DNA of 64,000 nt from Bradyrhizobium paxllaeri (GCF_001693515.2 NZ_CP042968.1:4712001-4776000); one strand, 5' to 3'. Shown: positions 52,463 through 62,012, counted from the stretch's first letter. The notes: generated from the letters alone by a model not told the origin. Numbers and translations are program-made.

Positions 52463-52936
52463 ATGCTCACGAATCTACCGACCTGGACCACCGATCGCGT
52501 CGAACTCCTGAAGAGCCATTTTGAGGCCGGCCTCACCTGTCGCGAGATAGCGGCCAGCATCGGCGTCAGCCGTAACGCCGTGATCGGCAAGCTTGCCCGC
52601 CTGCAGTTGACGCGCGGCCCGGCCCGCGCGGAACCGCGCCCCACCAAGGCTGCCAGAGAACGCTCCCGAAAATCCATTCCGCGCCTGCAATACAAGATCC
52701 TGCAGGCCGTCTACGAAAACGCGGAGCCGCTGCCGGAAGTAGCGATCACAAGCGAACGCCGCTGCTCGCTGTTCGAACTCAGCAATCAGCGGTGCCGCTG
52801 GCCGATCAGCACGCCAGGCGCGGAAGATTTCTGCTTTTGCGGCGACACGCCGGTGGAAGGCATGCCCTATTGCACCGGGCACACCCGCCTCGCCTACCGT
52901 CCGGGCTCGCGCCAGCGCGTCGCGCGCGCCTATTGA
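52463..52936 (+). CDS. GcrA family cell cycle regulator (paralog)
   Basis: The 157-residue protein opens with TWTTDRVELLKSHFEAGLTC, a GcrA-type helix-turn-helix continuing REIAASIGVSRNAVIGKLAR, and ends with the GcrA C-terminal block RRCSLFELSNQRCRWPI, DFCFCGDTPVEGMPYCTGHT with paired Cys. GcrA works with sigma-70 at promoters carrying methylated GANTC. The N-terminal sequence differs from the usual WTDERVELLKKLW of the main gcrA, so this may be a second, divergent copy. The ATG at 52463 has GGAAACGAG before it. Confidence 0.88.
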   Translation: MLTNLPTWTTDRVELLKSHFEAGLTCREIAASIGVSRNAVIGKLARLQLTRGPARAEPRPTKAARERSRKSIPRLQYKILQAVYENAEPLPEVAITSERRCSLFELSNQRCRWPISTPGAEDFCFCGDTPVEGMPYCTGHTRLAYRPGSRQRVARAY

Positions 52937-53011
52937 CGAGCGACGTTCAGTTGCCGTGAAGGCACGAAAATGCGGAGCGTCGGTCCTGATTCCATCAGAA
53001 CCGCTTGTCTT

Positions 53012-53114
53012 CTAAAGCGTGATGACTTTTCTTCGAATCGTCATCCCGCTTTAGCTTTTTTGTTTGAGCATGATCTTTTCGGAAAACCGCTACACACTTT
53101 TCCGGATCATGCTC
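53012..53114. repeat. Two adjacent palindromic repeats, family F
   Basis: First palindrome: ctaaagcg-tgatgac...gtcatccc-gctttag (53012-53054), followed by ctttttt, so it could also act as a terminator. Second: gagcatgatc...gatcatgctc around ttttcggaaaaccgctacacactttt (53066-53114). Both are sequences I know as frequent in Bradyrhizobium intergenic DNA. They lie between the GcrA-like gene and the convergent SDR gene, ending at the SDR stop codon. Confidence 0.78.
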
Positions 53115-54082
53115 TAGCCAAGCCGCCAGCCGACTTCTTCCGTAAAGCTCTTGTAGAACTCCGGCGTGTAGGCCTTCTCAGGGGCCTGCCGCACCCGCTC
53201 GTCGAGCTTGTGGGCGTCATCGCCGACAAGGATCCGCCAGCGCTCGGCCTTGACCCCGTCGAGGATGACCTTGGCCGCGGCCGCCGCCGTGGTCGGCGCC
53301 TCCTCGCGGAAAGTGCGCGCGCGGTCGAGCGCGATCTGCTGGATGTCCGCGTCCGACATCGGCGCGGTGTCGATGCCCATGCCGTTCAGGCGCTGGCGCG
53401 TCGCCAGGATTTCATTCGGGCTGAGTTCATCGGATTCGGTGCCGCTCTGAATCTTGCGCGAATTGGAAACGATCGAGGTGCCGATATGTCCGGGCATCAC
53501 GACTGAGCATTTGATGTGCGGCGCATTGAGCCGCAGGTCCGTCATCAGCGCTTCGGTAAACCCTTTCACCGCGAACTTGGCGGCGCTGTAGGCGGTATGC
53601 GGTACGCCGAGGCCAACCGACGCCCAGAAGCCGTTGACGCTCGATGTGTTCACGATGTGTGCCTCGTCGGCCTTCATCATCAGCGGCAGGAAGGTGCGGA
53701 CCCCGAGATAGACGCCGCCCCAGCAGATGTTGAAGGTACGCTCCCACTGCTCGCGCGTATTGGTGAACAGGCTGCCGCCGCCGCCGATGCCGGCATTGTT
53801 GAACAGCAGATGGATCTTGTCGGTCGCTTGCTGCTCGATCAGTTCGTCGCGGAAGCGCTGCAGATGAGCCTCGATCGAGACGTCGGCGACATGGGTGGTG
53901 ACGCGCAATCCCTGCGGCAGCTTTTCCGCTTCACACATGCGCTTGGTCTCGGCCATCGCTTCCACGGATACGTCGCACATCGCGACATTGCAGCCTTCGG
54001 CAACCAGCTGGCGCGCGAGCTCGCGGCCCATGCCCGTGCCGCCTCCAGTAATCACGGCAAACTTTCCGGCAAAATCCTTCAT
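53114..54082 (-). CDS. Short-chain dehydrogenase/reductase
   Basis: The 322-residue protein has the SDR motifs: FAVITGGGTGMGRELARQLV (cofactor, TGxxxGxG), HLLFNNAGIGGGG (NNAG), IVNTSSVNGFW (Ser) and TAYSAAKFAVKGFTEAL (YxxxK). A C-terminal extension past about 250 (residues after EAPTTAAAAAKVILDGVKAE) is typical of longer classical SDRs. The ATG at 54082 begins the conserved N-terminus; the long upstream frame is not supported. It is on the same strand as the DapA-like gene, with a gap of 151 nt. Substrate unknown. Confidence 0.92.
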   Translation of the reverse strand: MKDFAGKFAVITGGGTGMGRELARQLVAEGCNVAMCDVSVEAMAETKRMCEAEKLPQGLRVTTHVADVSIEAHLQRFRDELIEQQATDKIHLLFNNAGIGGGGSLFTNTREQWERTFNICWGGVYLGVRTFLPLMMKADEAHIVNTSSVNGFWASVGLGVPHTAYSAAKFAVKGFTEALMTDLRLNAPHIKCSVVMPGHIGTSIVSNSRKIQSGTESDELSPNEILATRQRLNGMGIDTAPMSDADIQQIALDRARTFREEAPTTAAAAAKVILDGVKAERWRILVGDDAHKLDERVRQAPEKAYTPEFYKSFTEEVGWRLG

Positions 54083-54233
54083 CGCGACGCTTACCTCGGT
54101 TTTCAATTTTTGAGTTGGGGCTCTCGTGGAAATGGAGCCCGTGCGGAAGGACAGTAACAGTTCGCGACTGTCGGTAAAGCCGCCCGTGAGGCGGGCGGCG
54201 CGATTGTCTCGCGGCCGTTTCGCGGAGCGGAAT

Positions 54234-55139
54234 TTACTCCGCCGCCTCGCGCGAGCCGCCCAGCGCGCCCAATCCCTCCAGCGCCTTCCGGATGACGGCC
54301 TGTTGCGCAGGCGAAGCTTCCGGCATCGGCGCACGGGAGAATGTCGCCGGCAATCCCTGCAGCGACTGCGCGTAGCGCGTGCACGCCGGCAGATTGTCCG
54401 AGACGATGGCGTTCCACAGCGTCAGCAACTTCTTGTGCAACTCGAGCGCGCGAACATGGTCGCCCGCCTTGACCGCATTCCAGAGTTCGACGGACGCATG
54501 CGGCGCGGCGCTCAAAATCGCGGCGATCGAGCCGTGCGCACCGAGCGTATAGGACGGATACATCAACGCGTCGACGGCACTGTAGATCAGTTTGTCCGGC
54601 GCCATCATCATGAGATCGGCAAACAGTTTCAGATCGCCCGCGCTCTGCTTGACGCCGACGACCAGCGGCACCTCGTTCATGATCCGCGTCAGCAGCGCGG
54701 GCGACAGATAGGACCAGGGCACGACGTTGTAGATGATGATCGGCATGCCGGTTTCGTCGGCCATGCGACGAAAGTGATCGACCATCGCCTGCTCGTCCGG
54801 CTTGAACAGATAATGCACCGGCGTCACCTGGAGCGCCGCGACGTCCATGTCGCGCACCAGTCGGCCGCGGCGGATCGCATCGCGGGTGGAATCGACGATG
54901 ATGCCCGCGATCACAGGCGCGCGCCCTTTCGCCGCTTCCACCGTCGCCGCCACCAGGTCGCGATATTCCTCGTGGTCGAGCGTATGCCCCTCACCGGTCG
55001 AACCGCCGGCGGCCATACCATGACTGCCGGCACCAATTAGCCAGTCGACCTGGGGTGCGACCAGTTTGAAATCAATCTCACCGTCTTTGCGAAACGGCGT
55101 GGTCATCGGCGGTATTACGCCGGTCGGACGTGTTTTCAT
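54234..55139 (-). CDS. Dihydrodipicolinate synthase family protein (second copy)
   Basis: The 301-residue protein is a DapA/NanA-type class I lyase: GVIPPMTTPFRKDGEIDFKL, AAGGSTGEGHTLDHEEYRDL, the active-site Tyr in PIIIYNVVPWSYLS and the Schiff-base Lys in VVGVKQSAGDLKLFADLM. It is not closely similar to the copy at 20750-21673. The ATG at 55139 has GAGGGCAG upstream. Substrate open: 2-keto-3-deoxy acids or a related hydroxy-keto acid are possible. Confidence 0.9.
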   Translation of the reverse strand: MKTRPTGVIPPMTTPFRKDGEIDFKLVAPQVDWLIGAGSHGMAAGGSTGEGHTLDHEEYRDLVAATVEAAKGRAPVIAGIIVDSTRDAIRRGRLVRDMDVAALQVTPVHYLFKPDEQAMVDHFRRMADETGMPIIIYNVVPWSYLSPALLTRIMNEVPLVVGVKQSAGDLKLFADLMMMAPDKLIYSAVDALMYPSYTLGAHGSIAAILSAAPHASVELWNAVKAGDHVRALELHKKLLTLWNAIVSDNLPACTRYAQSLQGLPATFSRAPMPEASPAQQAVIRKALEGLGALGGSREAAE

Positions 55140-55489
55140 CGGTCTGCCCTCGCGTTCCATCCGAATATGCGGGTGTGTCCCCGCTTCCCCGGCGATATCA
55201 GCCGGTTGCGGCAAGCCTATTGAATGTCGTCGCGGTGATCCAGTTGCAGCATCGAGGCGGCTGATCAGCAGAAATGCCGGGGCAACAATGGAGGCGGCGG
55301 CTTTTGCGCTGCAGCGCCAATAGTCGCCGGCGAAGTGGTTGCGTTGGCAGTCCCTTGACCTATGTCAATGGGCTACACGGCGCGATGGCAAACCCTTCCC
55401 CGGGGGCGTACGGCTCACGTGACAGGGCGCGGGGATTGTTCGCCTGACGCCGCTCGCTGCAAAAAACCGACATACCGAGGGCACCGCAG
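55140..55489. other. 350-nt gap without a recognisable gene
   Basis: No protein-like frame or known RNA was seen on either strand. It should contain the promoters of the leftward DapA-like gene and the rightward binding-protein gene. No clear -35/-10 pair or palindrome stands out. Confidence 0.5.
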
Positions 55490-56713
55490 ATGAATGTGGC
55501 AGTCCGACTCCTGATCGCTATGGCGGTCGCGTTAACATCGCTGGGTGCGATGTCGCCGGAACGTTCGGAACAACCCGCCGATGAAACCGAGATACGCATC
55601 GGCAATCTCATGCCTTATTCAGGGAAGCTGGCCGAATTCGCCGCCATCGGAAGAGCCCAGGCGGCCTATTTCGACATGATCAACGCGCAGGGCGGGATCA
55701 ACGGCCGCAAGATTCGCTTCATTTCCCGCGACGACAATTCCGATCCGACCGTTGCGCTCGACATGACGCGCAAACTGGTCGAGCAGGACAATGTCCACCT
55801 GATATTCGGTTCCTTCGGAACGCCGGGGAACCTAGCGGTCCGGCGTTTCCTGAACGACAAAAAGATACCCCACCTGTTCCCGGTTTCGGGCGCCGAAGAA
55901 TTGAGCGATCCGAAGGCGTTTCCGTGGACGATGGGCTGGCAGCCGTCATCCCAGTCCGCGGGGCGCATCTACGCCAACTACATTCAGGCCACCTATCCGG
56001 AGCGCAAGATCGTGATCGTTTGGCAGAACGATCACTTCGGCAACGATCTGTACAAGGGAATCCAGAAAGGCCTCGGCGATCTGAAGCGCATGATCATCGT
56101 TGGCCTCGCCTTCGATGTCGCCGATGAACATATCGATGGGCATGTTTCCATCCTGAAGCGATCGGGCGCAGAGGTACTTCTGTTCGCAGGCGTGCCGAAC
56201 ACAGCCTCGCAAGTCATTCGCTTTGCGGCCGACCTGCATTGGCATCCGGCGTTGCTGCTGAATGATGCGGCGGCCTCGATCGGCGCCACATTGGGGCCGG
56301 CTGGAACGCAGAAATCCGCCGGCGTGATTTCGGCCACCTTCCTCAAGGATCCGACCGATCCCGCATGGAAGGACGATCCGGGGATCAAGAACTGGCTGAA
56401 CTTCATGGACAAGTATTACCGCGACGGGGACAAGGGCAGCGGGGCGGCGCTTTACGGCTATGCCGCCGCGGAGACGCTGGTGCAGGTGCTGAAACAATGC
56501 GGCGATGATCTCTCGCGCGAAAATATCATGCGGCAGGCGGCTTCATTGAAGGATTTCGAGGTTTCCGTCCTTCTGCCCGGCATCAAGGTCAACACTGGCG
56601 CAGACGACTACCGGCCGATCAAGCAGATGCGCCTGGTTCAGTTCGACGGCCGGACCTGGCAGTTGATCGGCGACGTGATCGATACCGCGTTCACGACCGG
56701 TCAGAACAAATAG
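55490..56713 (+). CDS. ABC transporter substrate-binding protein (LivK/branched-chain amino acid type)
   Basis: The 407-residue protein has a signal peptide (about 1-28) and a type I periplasmic binding fold: IRIGNLMPYSGKLAEFAAIG, INGRKIRFISRDDNSDPTVA, LIFGSFGTPGNLAVRRFLND, KIPHLFPVSGAEELSDPKAF and KIVIVWQNDHFGNDLYKGIQ. The usual permease and ATPase genes (LivHMGF) are not adjacent, so it is an orphan component. Ligand could be an amino acid, amide or aromatic acid. Confidence 0.9.
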   Translation: MNVAVRLLIAMAVALTSLGAMSPERSEQPADETEIRIGNLMPYSGKLAEFAAIGRAQAAYFDMINAQGGINGRKIRFISRDDNSDPTVALDMTRKLVEQDNVHLIFGSFGTPGNLAVRRFLNDKKIPHLFPVSGAEELSDPKAFPWTMGWQPSSQSAGRIYANYIQATYPERKIVIVWQNDHFGNDLYKGIQKGLGDLKRMIIVGLAFDVADEHIDGHVSILKRSGAEVLLFAGVPNTASQVIRFAADLHWHPALLLNDAAASIGATLGPAGTQKSAGVISATFLKDPTDPAWKDDPGIKNWLNFMDKYYRDGDKGSGAALYGYAAAETLVQVLKQCGDDLSRENIMRQAASLKDFEVSVLLPGIKVNTGADDYRPIKQMRLVQFDGRTWQLIGDVIDTAFTTGQNK

Positions 56714-56764
56714 GCCACGAGAATTTTCCGGACGCGCTTGAAGATCGATGGATGAATCGCCGCG

Positions 56765-57430
56765 TCAGCGCTTGCAGATGTCGCGGGTCTCTTTCTGCTC
56801 GCTGCGCATGACCTGCAATATCTCGGCCGGGGCAAAGCTGCCGAAATCGGAGGCAATGAGCGTTCCGTACCGACGGTGGTTCTTGAGCACGATCAGCAAG
56901 CGATCTCTGAGATTCTCCATCGCGCGTGCGTCACTGCCCGGCATGGAACCCTCGATCTGCTTCGCGTAGCCAAAGAATTTCATGGTGGCTTCTACCGCCG
57001 CTGCGCGGTTATCGGGATCGCAGAGCTGGCTATCCTCCAGCGCGTAGATGCAGTTCGCCAACTGCCCCCACGCGGCGACCAGATTGCCTTTCTGGATTTC
57101 GGACCACCCATCCGACTTACCAAGCATGGTGGAAACGTTCGCCTGCATACTGCCGGCCTTCAAGATGAAGTATGCAGCGCTCGGCTCCATCTTCGAGGCG
57201 TCCACACCGATATCCATCACTTTGAAGATACAGCCTCGCACGACCGGCGCGACTTCCGGCCGGCCGATACGATTGGCGTCGGCGAACATTGAAACGCTCG
57301 GGCCGCCCGAAAACTGGCTTTGCACCAGCCTCGATATTTGGGGCGCCCAGATCCACCCACCGACCACGAGGAAGCCGCCGGCAAAGGCCATGAGCGGCAT
57401 GCGGATAAGGCTGAAAATTTCACCGGTCAT
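56765..57430 (-). CDS. Hypothetical membrane-anchored protein, 221 aa
   Basis: The product has one N-terminal helix (LIRMPLMAFAGGFLVVGGWIWAP) and a soluble remainder containing four or five Cys (VVRGCIFKV, ANCIYALEDSQLCDP, RDICKR). I recognise no family. The segment AMENLRDRLLIVLKNHRRYG, then TLIASDFGSFAPAEI, resembles RAINAALLQDTSSGRLIKAD, FGWSVPTAM in the next gene, so the two may be related by duplication. The gap to that gene is 16 nt and both go leftward. Function unknown. Confidence 0.68.
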   Translation of the reverse strand: MTGEIFSLIRMPLMAFAGGFLVVGGWIWAPQISRLVQSQFSGGPSVSMFADANRIGRPEVAPVVRGCIFKVMDIGVDASKMEPSAAYFILKAGSMQANVSTMLGKSDGWSEIQKGNLVAAWGQLANCIYALEDSQLCDPDNRAAAVEATMKFFGYAKQIEGSMPGSDARAMENLRDRLLIVLKNHRRYGTLIASDFGSFAPAEILQVMRSEQKETRDICKR

Positions 57431-57446
57431 ATTAAAACTCCTGGCA

Positions 57447-58028
57447 CTAGGCCTTCGGGCAATTGTCGCTCGTACCCTTGTAGCGATCGAGCATCGGCTT
57501 CATCGCCGTGGGCACGCTCCAGCCGAAATCGGCCTTGATCAATCGCCCGCTACTGGTGTCCTGCAACAGGGCCGCGTTGATCGCGCGGTTGCGCGGGCTG
57601 TCCCAGAGCTTCCTCACCGTGGACATTTCGGCTTCGCCATATCGCTTGGCCGTATTCATCATCTCATCGAACTTCGCAAAATAACGATTGATGTAATCGA
57701 CGATGTAGGCGCGGTTGTTCCGCTCGCAGACCGCGTTGGGGTGCGTGACGAGATAGCAGTTCAGCGCCGCCGTCATGTCCCTTGCGCGGTCGAGATCGCG
57801 CCAGTCAACGCGATGCGTGTCGGTGGAAAGCTTCGGGAGCAGCCCGTCCTTTTCGGGCGCCTCAAGCGCGGGGTAACACGCCTCGCGTATTTTCGCCGCC
57901 CTCCACTCGCCCATACGTTCGCCGCCCGGCAGGTAGTCCCCGGTGTGGCCCATGACAAAATAGTTGATCAGGTTTACGCCCAAAAAGATGCCGCCCAGGA
58001 CAAAGGCCGCACGCTTCAGGAAATCCAT
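57447..58028 (-). CDS. Hypothetical membrane-anchored protein, 193 aa, related to its neighbour
   Basis: The product begins MDFLKRAAFVLGGIFLGVNL with one membrane helix, then a soluble domain with several Cys (EACYPALEAP, ALNCYLVTH, NAVCERNNRAY, SDNCPKA). No known family. The ATG at 58028 is chosen as the start of the hydrophobic anchor. It lies 16 nt upstream of the 221-aa gene in the same transcript, with similar topology and a shared LI-x-(A/S)DFG segment. Probably an envelope protein pair of unknown role. Confidence 0.66.
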   Translation of the reverse strand: MDFLKRAAFVLGGIFLGVNLINYFVMGHTGDYLPGGERMGEWRAAKIREACYPALEAPEKDGLLPKLSTDTHRVDWRDLDRARDMTAALNCYLVTHPNAVCERNNRAYIVDYINRYFAKFDEMMNTAKRYGEAEMSTVRKLWDSPRNRAINAALLQDTSSGRLIKADFGWSVPTAMKPMLDRYKGTSDNCPKA

Positions 58029-58253
58029 GGCTTGTACTCTGCACAGGTTGTGCTCGGGGGTTTTGTAACACCCAGAGTGTGCCAAGAACGTTAATCGCGG
58101 ATCGATGCTCGGGTTGAGGTTAAGGCGAATTTACCTTCTGGAGCGCGCTATCCCAAGGCGTCCCGCGGCCCGTCGCGCCGCACCTCGCGTGAACCTTGAG
58201 CCCGCGGCCGCGACTTACATACGAGAGGCCATGTCAATCTATGGGAGGCCGCG

Positions 58254-58382
58254 GTGACCCATTGGCGCGATACCATGGTCGAACGACCGGAAACGGATGT
58301 TGGGTCTTACTTTACAGGCTGGACGATTAGCGGCGTTGCGGTGCTGGGGACTATCGTCGCCGTCTGGGCCCTCGGCATTTAG
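58254..58382 (+). CDS. 42-aa small membrane protein
   Basis: A GTG start with GGGAGG just upstream opens a 42-residue frame: MTHWRDTMVERPETDVGSYF, then TGWTISGVAVLGTIVAVWALGI and a stop. The C-terminal half is one membrane helix and the N-terminal half is charged. The strong ribosome binding site and compact one-helix layout make it a plausible real small protein, resembling short aa3-oxidase or photosynthesis-type subunits only in form. No function known. Confidence 0.5.
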   Translation: MTHWRDTMVERPETDVGSYFTGWTISGVAVLGTIVAVWALGI

Positions 58383-58414
58383 CCGGGATCAGGATTGCTA
58401 TCCGTGAAGTTAAA

Positions 58415-58492
58415 TGGTCGGAGCGAGAGGATTTGAACCTCCGACCCCTAGTCTCCCAGACTAGTGCGCTAACCGGGCTGCGCCACGCTCCG
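58415..58492 (-). tRNA. tRNA-Pro (anticodon GGG)
   Basis: A full cloverleaf is visible: acceptor CGGAGCG paired with CGCTCCG, the D arm with GCGC, anticodon stem CTAGT/ACTAG around the loop CTGGGAG (anticodon GGG), T arm GGAGG-TTCAAAT-CCTCT, discriminator A and an encoded CCA. It lies downstream of the plsX-fabH-ihfA-MerR gene cluster, a usual position in Bradyrhizobium. Confidence 0.96.
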
Positions 58493-58582
58493 ATGCCGTT
58501 CCATTAGCTGCGATCAGCGTCCGGCGCAAGGCGCGCGAGGGGCCTCTTTGAGGCCCAACGAGCCGGCCCAGTTCCTGCCCGG

Positions 58583-59143
58583 TCAACCGTCCTTCATTGC
58601 CGTATCCAGCAACTCCCGGCAGGAAATCAGGTCCTGCAGCACCCGTTCGAGGCGCTCGCGGTCAGCCTCCGACGGCCCCGGCTTGCCCCTGGCGAACGGC
58701 AGCAAAATGCCGTCGTCGTCGGTATCGGCGAAGCGATAGTCGATTTCCTTCTCTTCGGTCTCGTAGTCTTCATCCTCGGTCTCGGCATCGGTGGTCGGGA
58801 TTTCACTCTCTTCGGGCTCCTGCAGGCTGAGACCGATCGCCTCCTCGACCGCGCCGAAGGTGACGGCCGAGGTCTGGTCGGCAAGTCCCTGCACGGATTT
58901 GATGCCGTGCTCTTTCAGTATCCGCTGCACGCCGCGGATGGTGTAGCCCTCGCCGTACAGCAGACGACGGATGCCCTTCAGCAGATCGACGTCGTCGGGG
59001 CGATAGTAACGCCGCCCGCCGCTTCGCTTCATCGGCTTGATCTGGGCGAATCGCGTCTCCCAGAATCGCAGCACGTGCTGGGGAATGTCGAGCTCTTCAG
59101 CGACTTCGCTGATGGTGCGGAACGCATCCGGCGCTTTGTCCAA
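58583..59143 (-). CDS. MerR family transcriptional regulator
   Basis: The 186-residue protein starts [20 protein letters not shown] and continues into [20 protein letters not shown], the MerR-type helix-turn-helix, with [20 protein letters not shown]. The C-terminal half is acidic ([14 protein letters not shown]) and lacks a metal-binding Cys pattern. The start is TTG 59143, with GAGGAG upstream. It is always found beside ihfA in Bradyrhizobium-like genomes, so it may sense the cell state rather than metals. It lies 77 nt downstream of ihfA. Confidence 0.92.
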   Translation of the reverse strand: MDKAPDAFRTISEVAEELDIPQHVLRFWETRFAQIKPMKRSGGRRYYRPDDVDLLKGIRRLLYGEGYTIRGVQRILKEHGIKSVQGLADQTSAVTFGAVEEAIGLSLQEPEESEIPTTDAETEDEDYETEEKEIDYRFADTDDDGILLPFARGKPGPSEADRERLERVLQDLISCRELLDTAMKDG

Positions 59144-59220
59144 ATGCCACTCCTCTCAACTCATCTAGTTGGTGAAGACGCAGTACTCGCCTTGCTACGC
59201 GGTCGTGGTACTCGGTCTCG

Positions 59221-59550
59221 CTATTCGGCCTTGCTTTCGCCGTTGCCCACCGCATGGCCGTTGATGCGCTGCTTCAGAATCGCCGATGGCTTGAACACCA
59301 TCACACGACGCGGCGAGATCGGCACTTCAGTACCGGTCTTCGGGTTACGTCCGATGCGCTGACCCTTCTTGCGCACCATGAACGAGCCGAACGATGACAG
59401 CTTCACCGTCTCGCCTTTCTCCAGGCAATCGGTAATCTCTTTCAAAACGAGCTCGACAAACGCGGACGATTCCGTTCGCGAGAGGCCCACCTTCTGGTAG
59501 ACCGCCTCGCAGAGATCGACACGTGTGACTGTTTTTCCGGTCCCGGTCAT
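59221..59550 (-). CDS. ihfA: Integration host factor subunit alpha
   Basis: The 109-residue protein is a DNABII member: [60 protein letters not shown]. It would bend DNA as a heterodimer with IhfB. ATG 59550 is chosen; the frame reaches 59577. It follows fabH in the plsX-fabH-ihfA-MerR order. Confidence 0.95.
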   Translation of the reverse strand: MTGTGKTVTRVDLCEAVYQKVGLSRTESSAFVELVLKEITDCLEKGETVKLSSFGSFMVRKKGQRIGRNPKTGTEVPISPRRVMVFKPSAILKQRINGHAVGNGESKAE

Positions 59551-59682
59551 CGCCTGCCCCGCACTCTCGGCGAACAAAATTTATTGCCTGAAATTATGAG
59601 GTTAGCTCGCAATGGTCAACAGCGAGCATCATGCAGAAGCATGAACACGGCCACAATTTTAATCGGTAGTTTTACCCAGCGC

Positions 59683-60660
59683 TTACCAGCGCACGAGTGC
59701 GGAACCCCAGGTGAAGCCGCCGCCCATGGCTTCGAACAGCACCAGATCGCCCTTCTTCACGCGCCCATCCTTGACGGCGACCGAAAGCGCCAGCGGAATC
59801 GACGCCGCCGACGTATTGCCGTGCAGATCCACGGTCAGCACCACCTTCTGCGGCGCAATATGAAGCTTGTGCGCTGAAGCATCGATGATTCGCTTGTTGG
59901 CCTGATGCGGAATGAACCAGTCGATCTCCTCGGCGCTGGTTCCCGTCGCATTGAAGGCATCCACGATCACATCCGTGATCATGCCCACCGCGTGCTTGAA
60001 CACTTCGCGGCCTTCCATCCGGAGATAGCCGACGGTCTGGGTGCTGGAAGGACCGCCGTCGACGAACAGCTTTGCCTTGTGCCGGCCGTCCGAGCGCAGA
60101 TGCGTCGTCAGCACGCCGCGGTCGGAAGGCAGGCCCGGCTGGTCCTGCGCCTCGAGCACGACCGCGCCGGCACCATCGCCGAACAGCACGCAGGTGCCGC
60201 GGTCGTTCCAGTCGAGAATGCGCGAGAAGGTTTCTGCGCCGATCACCAGCGCGCGCCTGTAGGCGCCTGAGCGCAGGAAATTGTCGGCGGTGGCGAGCGC
60301 GAAGACGAAGCCGGAGCACACCGCCTGCAGATCGAAGGCGGCGCCATGGTGGATGCCGAGTTCATTCTGAACCGCAACCGCGGTCGCCGGGAAAGTGTTG
60401 TCCGGCGTCGAGGTCGCCAGCACGATCAGGTCGATGGCCTGGGCGTCGAGGCCGGCATGATCCAGCGCCGCACGCGCGGCGTTGACCGCGAGGTGCGAGG
60501 TGAACTCGCCTTCGGCCGCAATGTGCCGCTCCCGGATGCCGGTCCGCTGAACGATCCACTCGTCCGACGTATCTATACGGGCGGCGAGTTCCGCATTGGT
60601 CAGCACCTTCTGCGGCAGATAAGAGCCGCAGCCCAGCACGACCGAACGTTTCGCAGTCAC
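59683..60660 (-). CDS. fabH: Beta-ketoacyl-ACP synthase III
   Basis: The 325-residue protein condenses acetyl-CoA with malonyl-ACP to start fatty acid synthesis. It has the active-site Cys in [20 protein letters not shown], His in [20 protein letters not shown] and Asn in [20 protein letters not shown]. The N-terminus ([20 protein letters not shown]) is typical. GTG start overlaps the plsX stop by 4 nt. Confidence 0.96.
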   Translation of the reverse strand: MTAKRSVVLGCGSYLPQKVLTNAELAARIDTSDEWIVQRTGIRERHIAAEGEFTSHLAVNAARAALDHAGLDAQAIDLIVLATSTPDNTFPATAVAVQNELGIHHGAAFDLQAVCSGFVFALATADNFLRSGAYRRALVIGAETFSRILDWNDRGTCVLFGDGAGAVVLEAQDQPGLPSDRGVLTTHLRSDGRHKAKLFVDGGPSSTQTVGYLRMEGREVFKHAVGMITDVIVDAFNATGTSAEEIDWFIPHQANKRIIDASAHKLHIAPQKVVLTVDLHGNTSAASIPLALSVAVKDGRVKKGDLVLFEAMGGGFTWGSALVRW

Positions 60661-61712
60661 GAGACAGCCTCCTGCGCGGTCTGTGCCAGCGCACTACCGT
60701 CGCTATTTATCATCTGAGTGATCTTGGTGAGGAGATCGCAGCGGACCATCTCATAGCCAACATCGACTGCGTAGGCAAAGCCTTCGGCGTTGGTTCCGCC
60801 ATGGCTTTTGACAACCAACCCTTTCAATCCAAGCAGCATACCACCATTGGATTTGTTGGGGTCCATCTTGGCGCGCAGCGCCTGAAAGGCGCCACGGGCA
60901 AGGAGATAGCCGATACGTCTCAACCAGTTTTGCGTCAGGGCGTTACGCAGGAAATCCGACATCTGCCGCGCGGTCCCTTCGGCCGCTTTCAGCGCGATAT
61001 TGCCGGAATAGCCTTCGGTCACGACCACGTCGACCGCTCCCCTGCCGATGTCATCGCTCTCGACGAAGCCAACATAATTGAGCTGCGGCAGGTTCATCGC
61101 CCGCAACCGCTCCGCGGCCTCACGGATTTCCTCGTGTCCCTTCATCTCTTCGCGGCCAATATTGAGCAGCCCGACGGTCGGACGCTCGATATTGAACAGA
61201 ACGCTCGCCATCGCGCCGCCCATCTCCGCTAGCGACACCAGATGGTGCGCATCGCCGCCGATCGATGCGCCGAGATCAAGCACGACGGTATCGCCGCGCA
61301 CGGTCGGCCAAAGCGCTGCGATTGCCGGTCGGTCGATACCGGGCAGTGTGCGCAAGTGAAGCCGCGCCATCGCCATGAGCGCACCGGTGTTGCCGGCGGA
61401 AACCACGACATCAGCCTCGCCCCGCTTGACCGCATCGATCGCAAGCCACATCGAGGAGGTCTTGCGGCCCCGCCGCAGCGCGTGGCTCGGCTTGTCGTCA
61501 TTGCTGATTGCCACGTCGGTATGGATAACGCGCGAAGCCGCCTTTAGTGCGGGGTGCTTCGCCAATTCTGCGTCGATCAGCTTGCTGTCGCCATAAAGCA
61601 GGAATTCGCTGTCGGGATGCCGTTTCAAGGAGATCGCCGCGCCGGGAATGACGACCGATGCGCCGACATCGCCGCCCATGGCGTCAAGCGCGATTCGAAC
61701 CTTTTGCGGCAT
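60657..61712 (-). CDS. plsX: Phosphate acyltransferase PlsX
   Basis: The 351-residue protein makes acyl-phosphate from acyl-ACP for phospholipid synthesis. Landmarks are [62 protein letters not shown] and [23 protein letters not shown] 61712 begins the conserved N-terminus. It is upstream of fabH and overlaps it. rpmF, which separates DUF177 from plsX in many bacteria, is absent in this interval. Confidence 0.95.
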   Translation of the reverse strand: MPQKVRIALDAMGGDVGASVVIPGAAISLKRHPDSEFLLYGDSKLIDAELAKHPALKAASRVIHTDVAISNDDKPSHALRRGRKTSSMWLAIDAVKRGEADVVVSAGNTGALMAMARLHLRTLPGIDRPAIAALWPTVRGDTVVLDLGASIGGDAHHLVSLAEMGGAMASVLFNIERPTVGLLNIGREEMKGHEEIREAAERLRAMNLPQLNYVGFVESDDIGRGAVDVVVTEGYSGNIALKAAEGTARQMSDFLRNALTQNWLRRIGYLLARGAFQALRAKMDPNKSNGGMLLGLKGLVVKSHGGTNAEGFAYAVDVGYEMVRCDLLTKITQMINSDGSALAQTAQEAVS

Positions 61713-62012
61713 GAACGTCCCGGAAACCTGATCTCTCGCGGCCCTCGTAGAGCCGGCCGCGCACTGGAATGGCACCATCTACGCGGCGCTCGGCGAAACG
61801 CAACCTGCGCCCCCGCCGGGCCGCGACAATAGCGTTTCCGCGTCCCGACACAACCTCTTGGCCACCCTCTTTTGGCGAAAGGGAAGCTGTGTGGCCTGAA
61901 ATCAAGAACACAAGATATCGTGATAAAAATCAATATCTTACGGGAAATTATTGGCCAACCATCAGAGTTACATCGAGCCGGCGGCAGCTTCGCTGGGCAC
62001 TTTAACTGCCGG
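61713..62012. other. 300-nt gap upstream of plsX
   Basis: No coding frame is convincing, and no rpmF-like sequence is present. It contains an AT-rich inverted repeat, AAGATAT ... ATATCTT (61912-61939), with a 14-nt AT-rich centre, and should include the plsX promoter. A protein-binding role for the repeat is only a guess. Confidence 0.5.
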
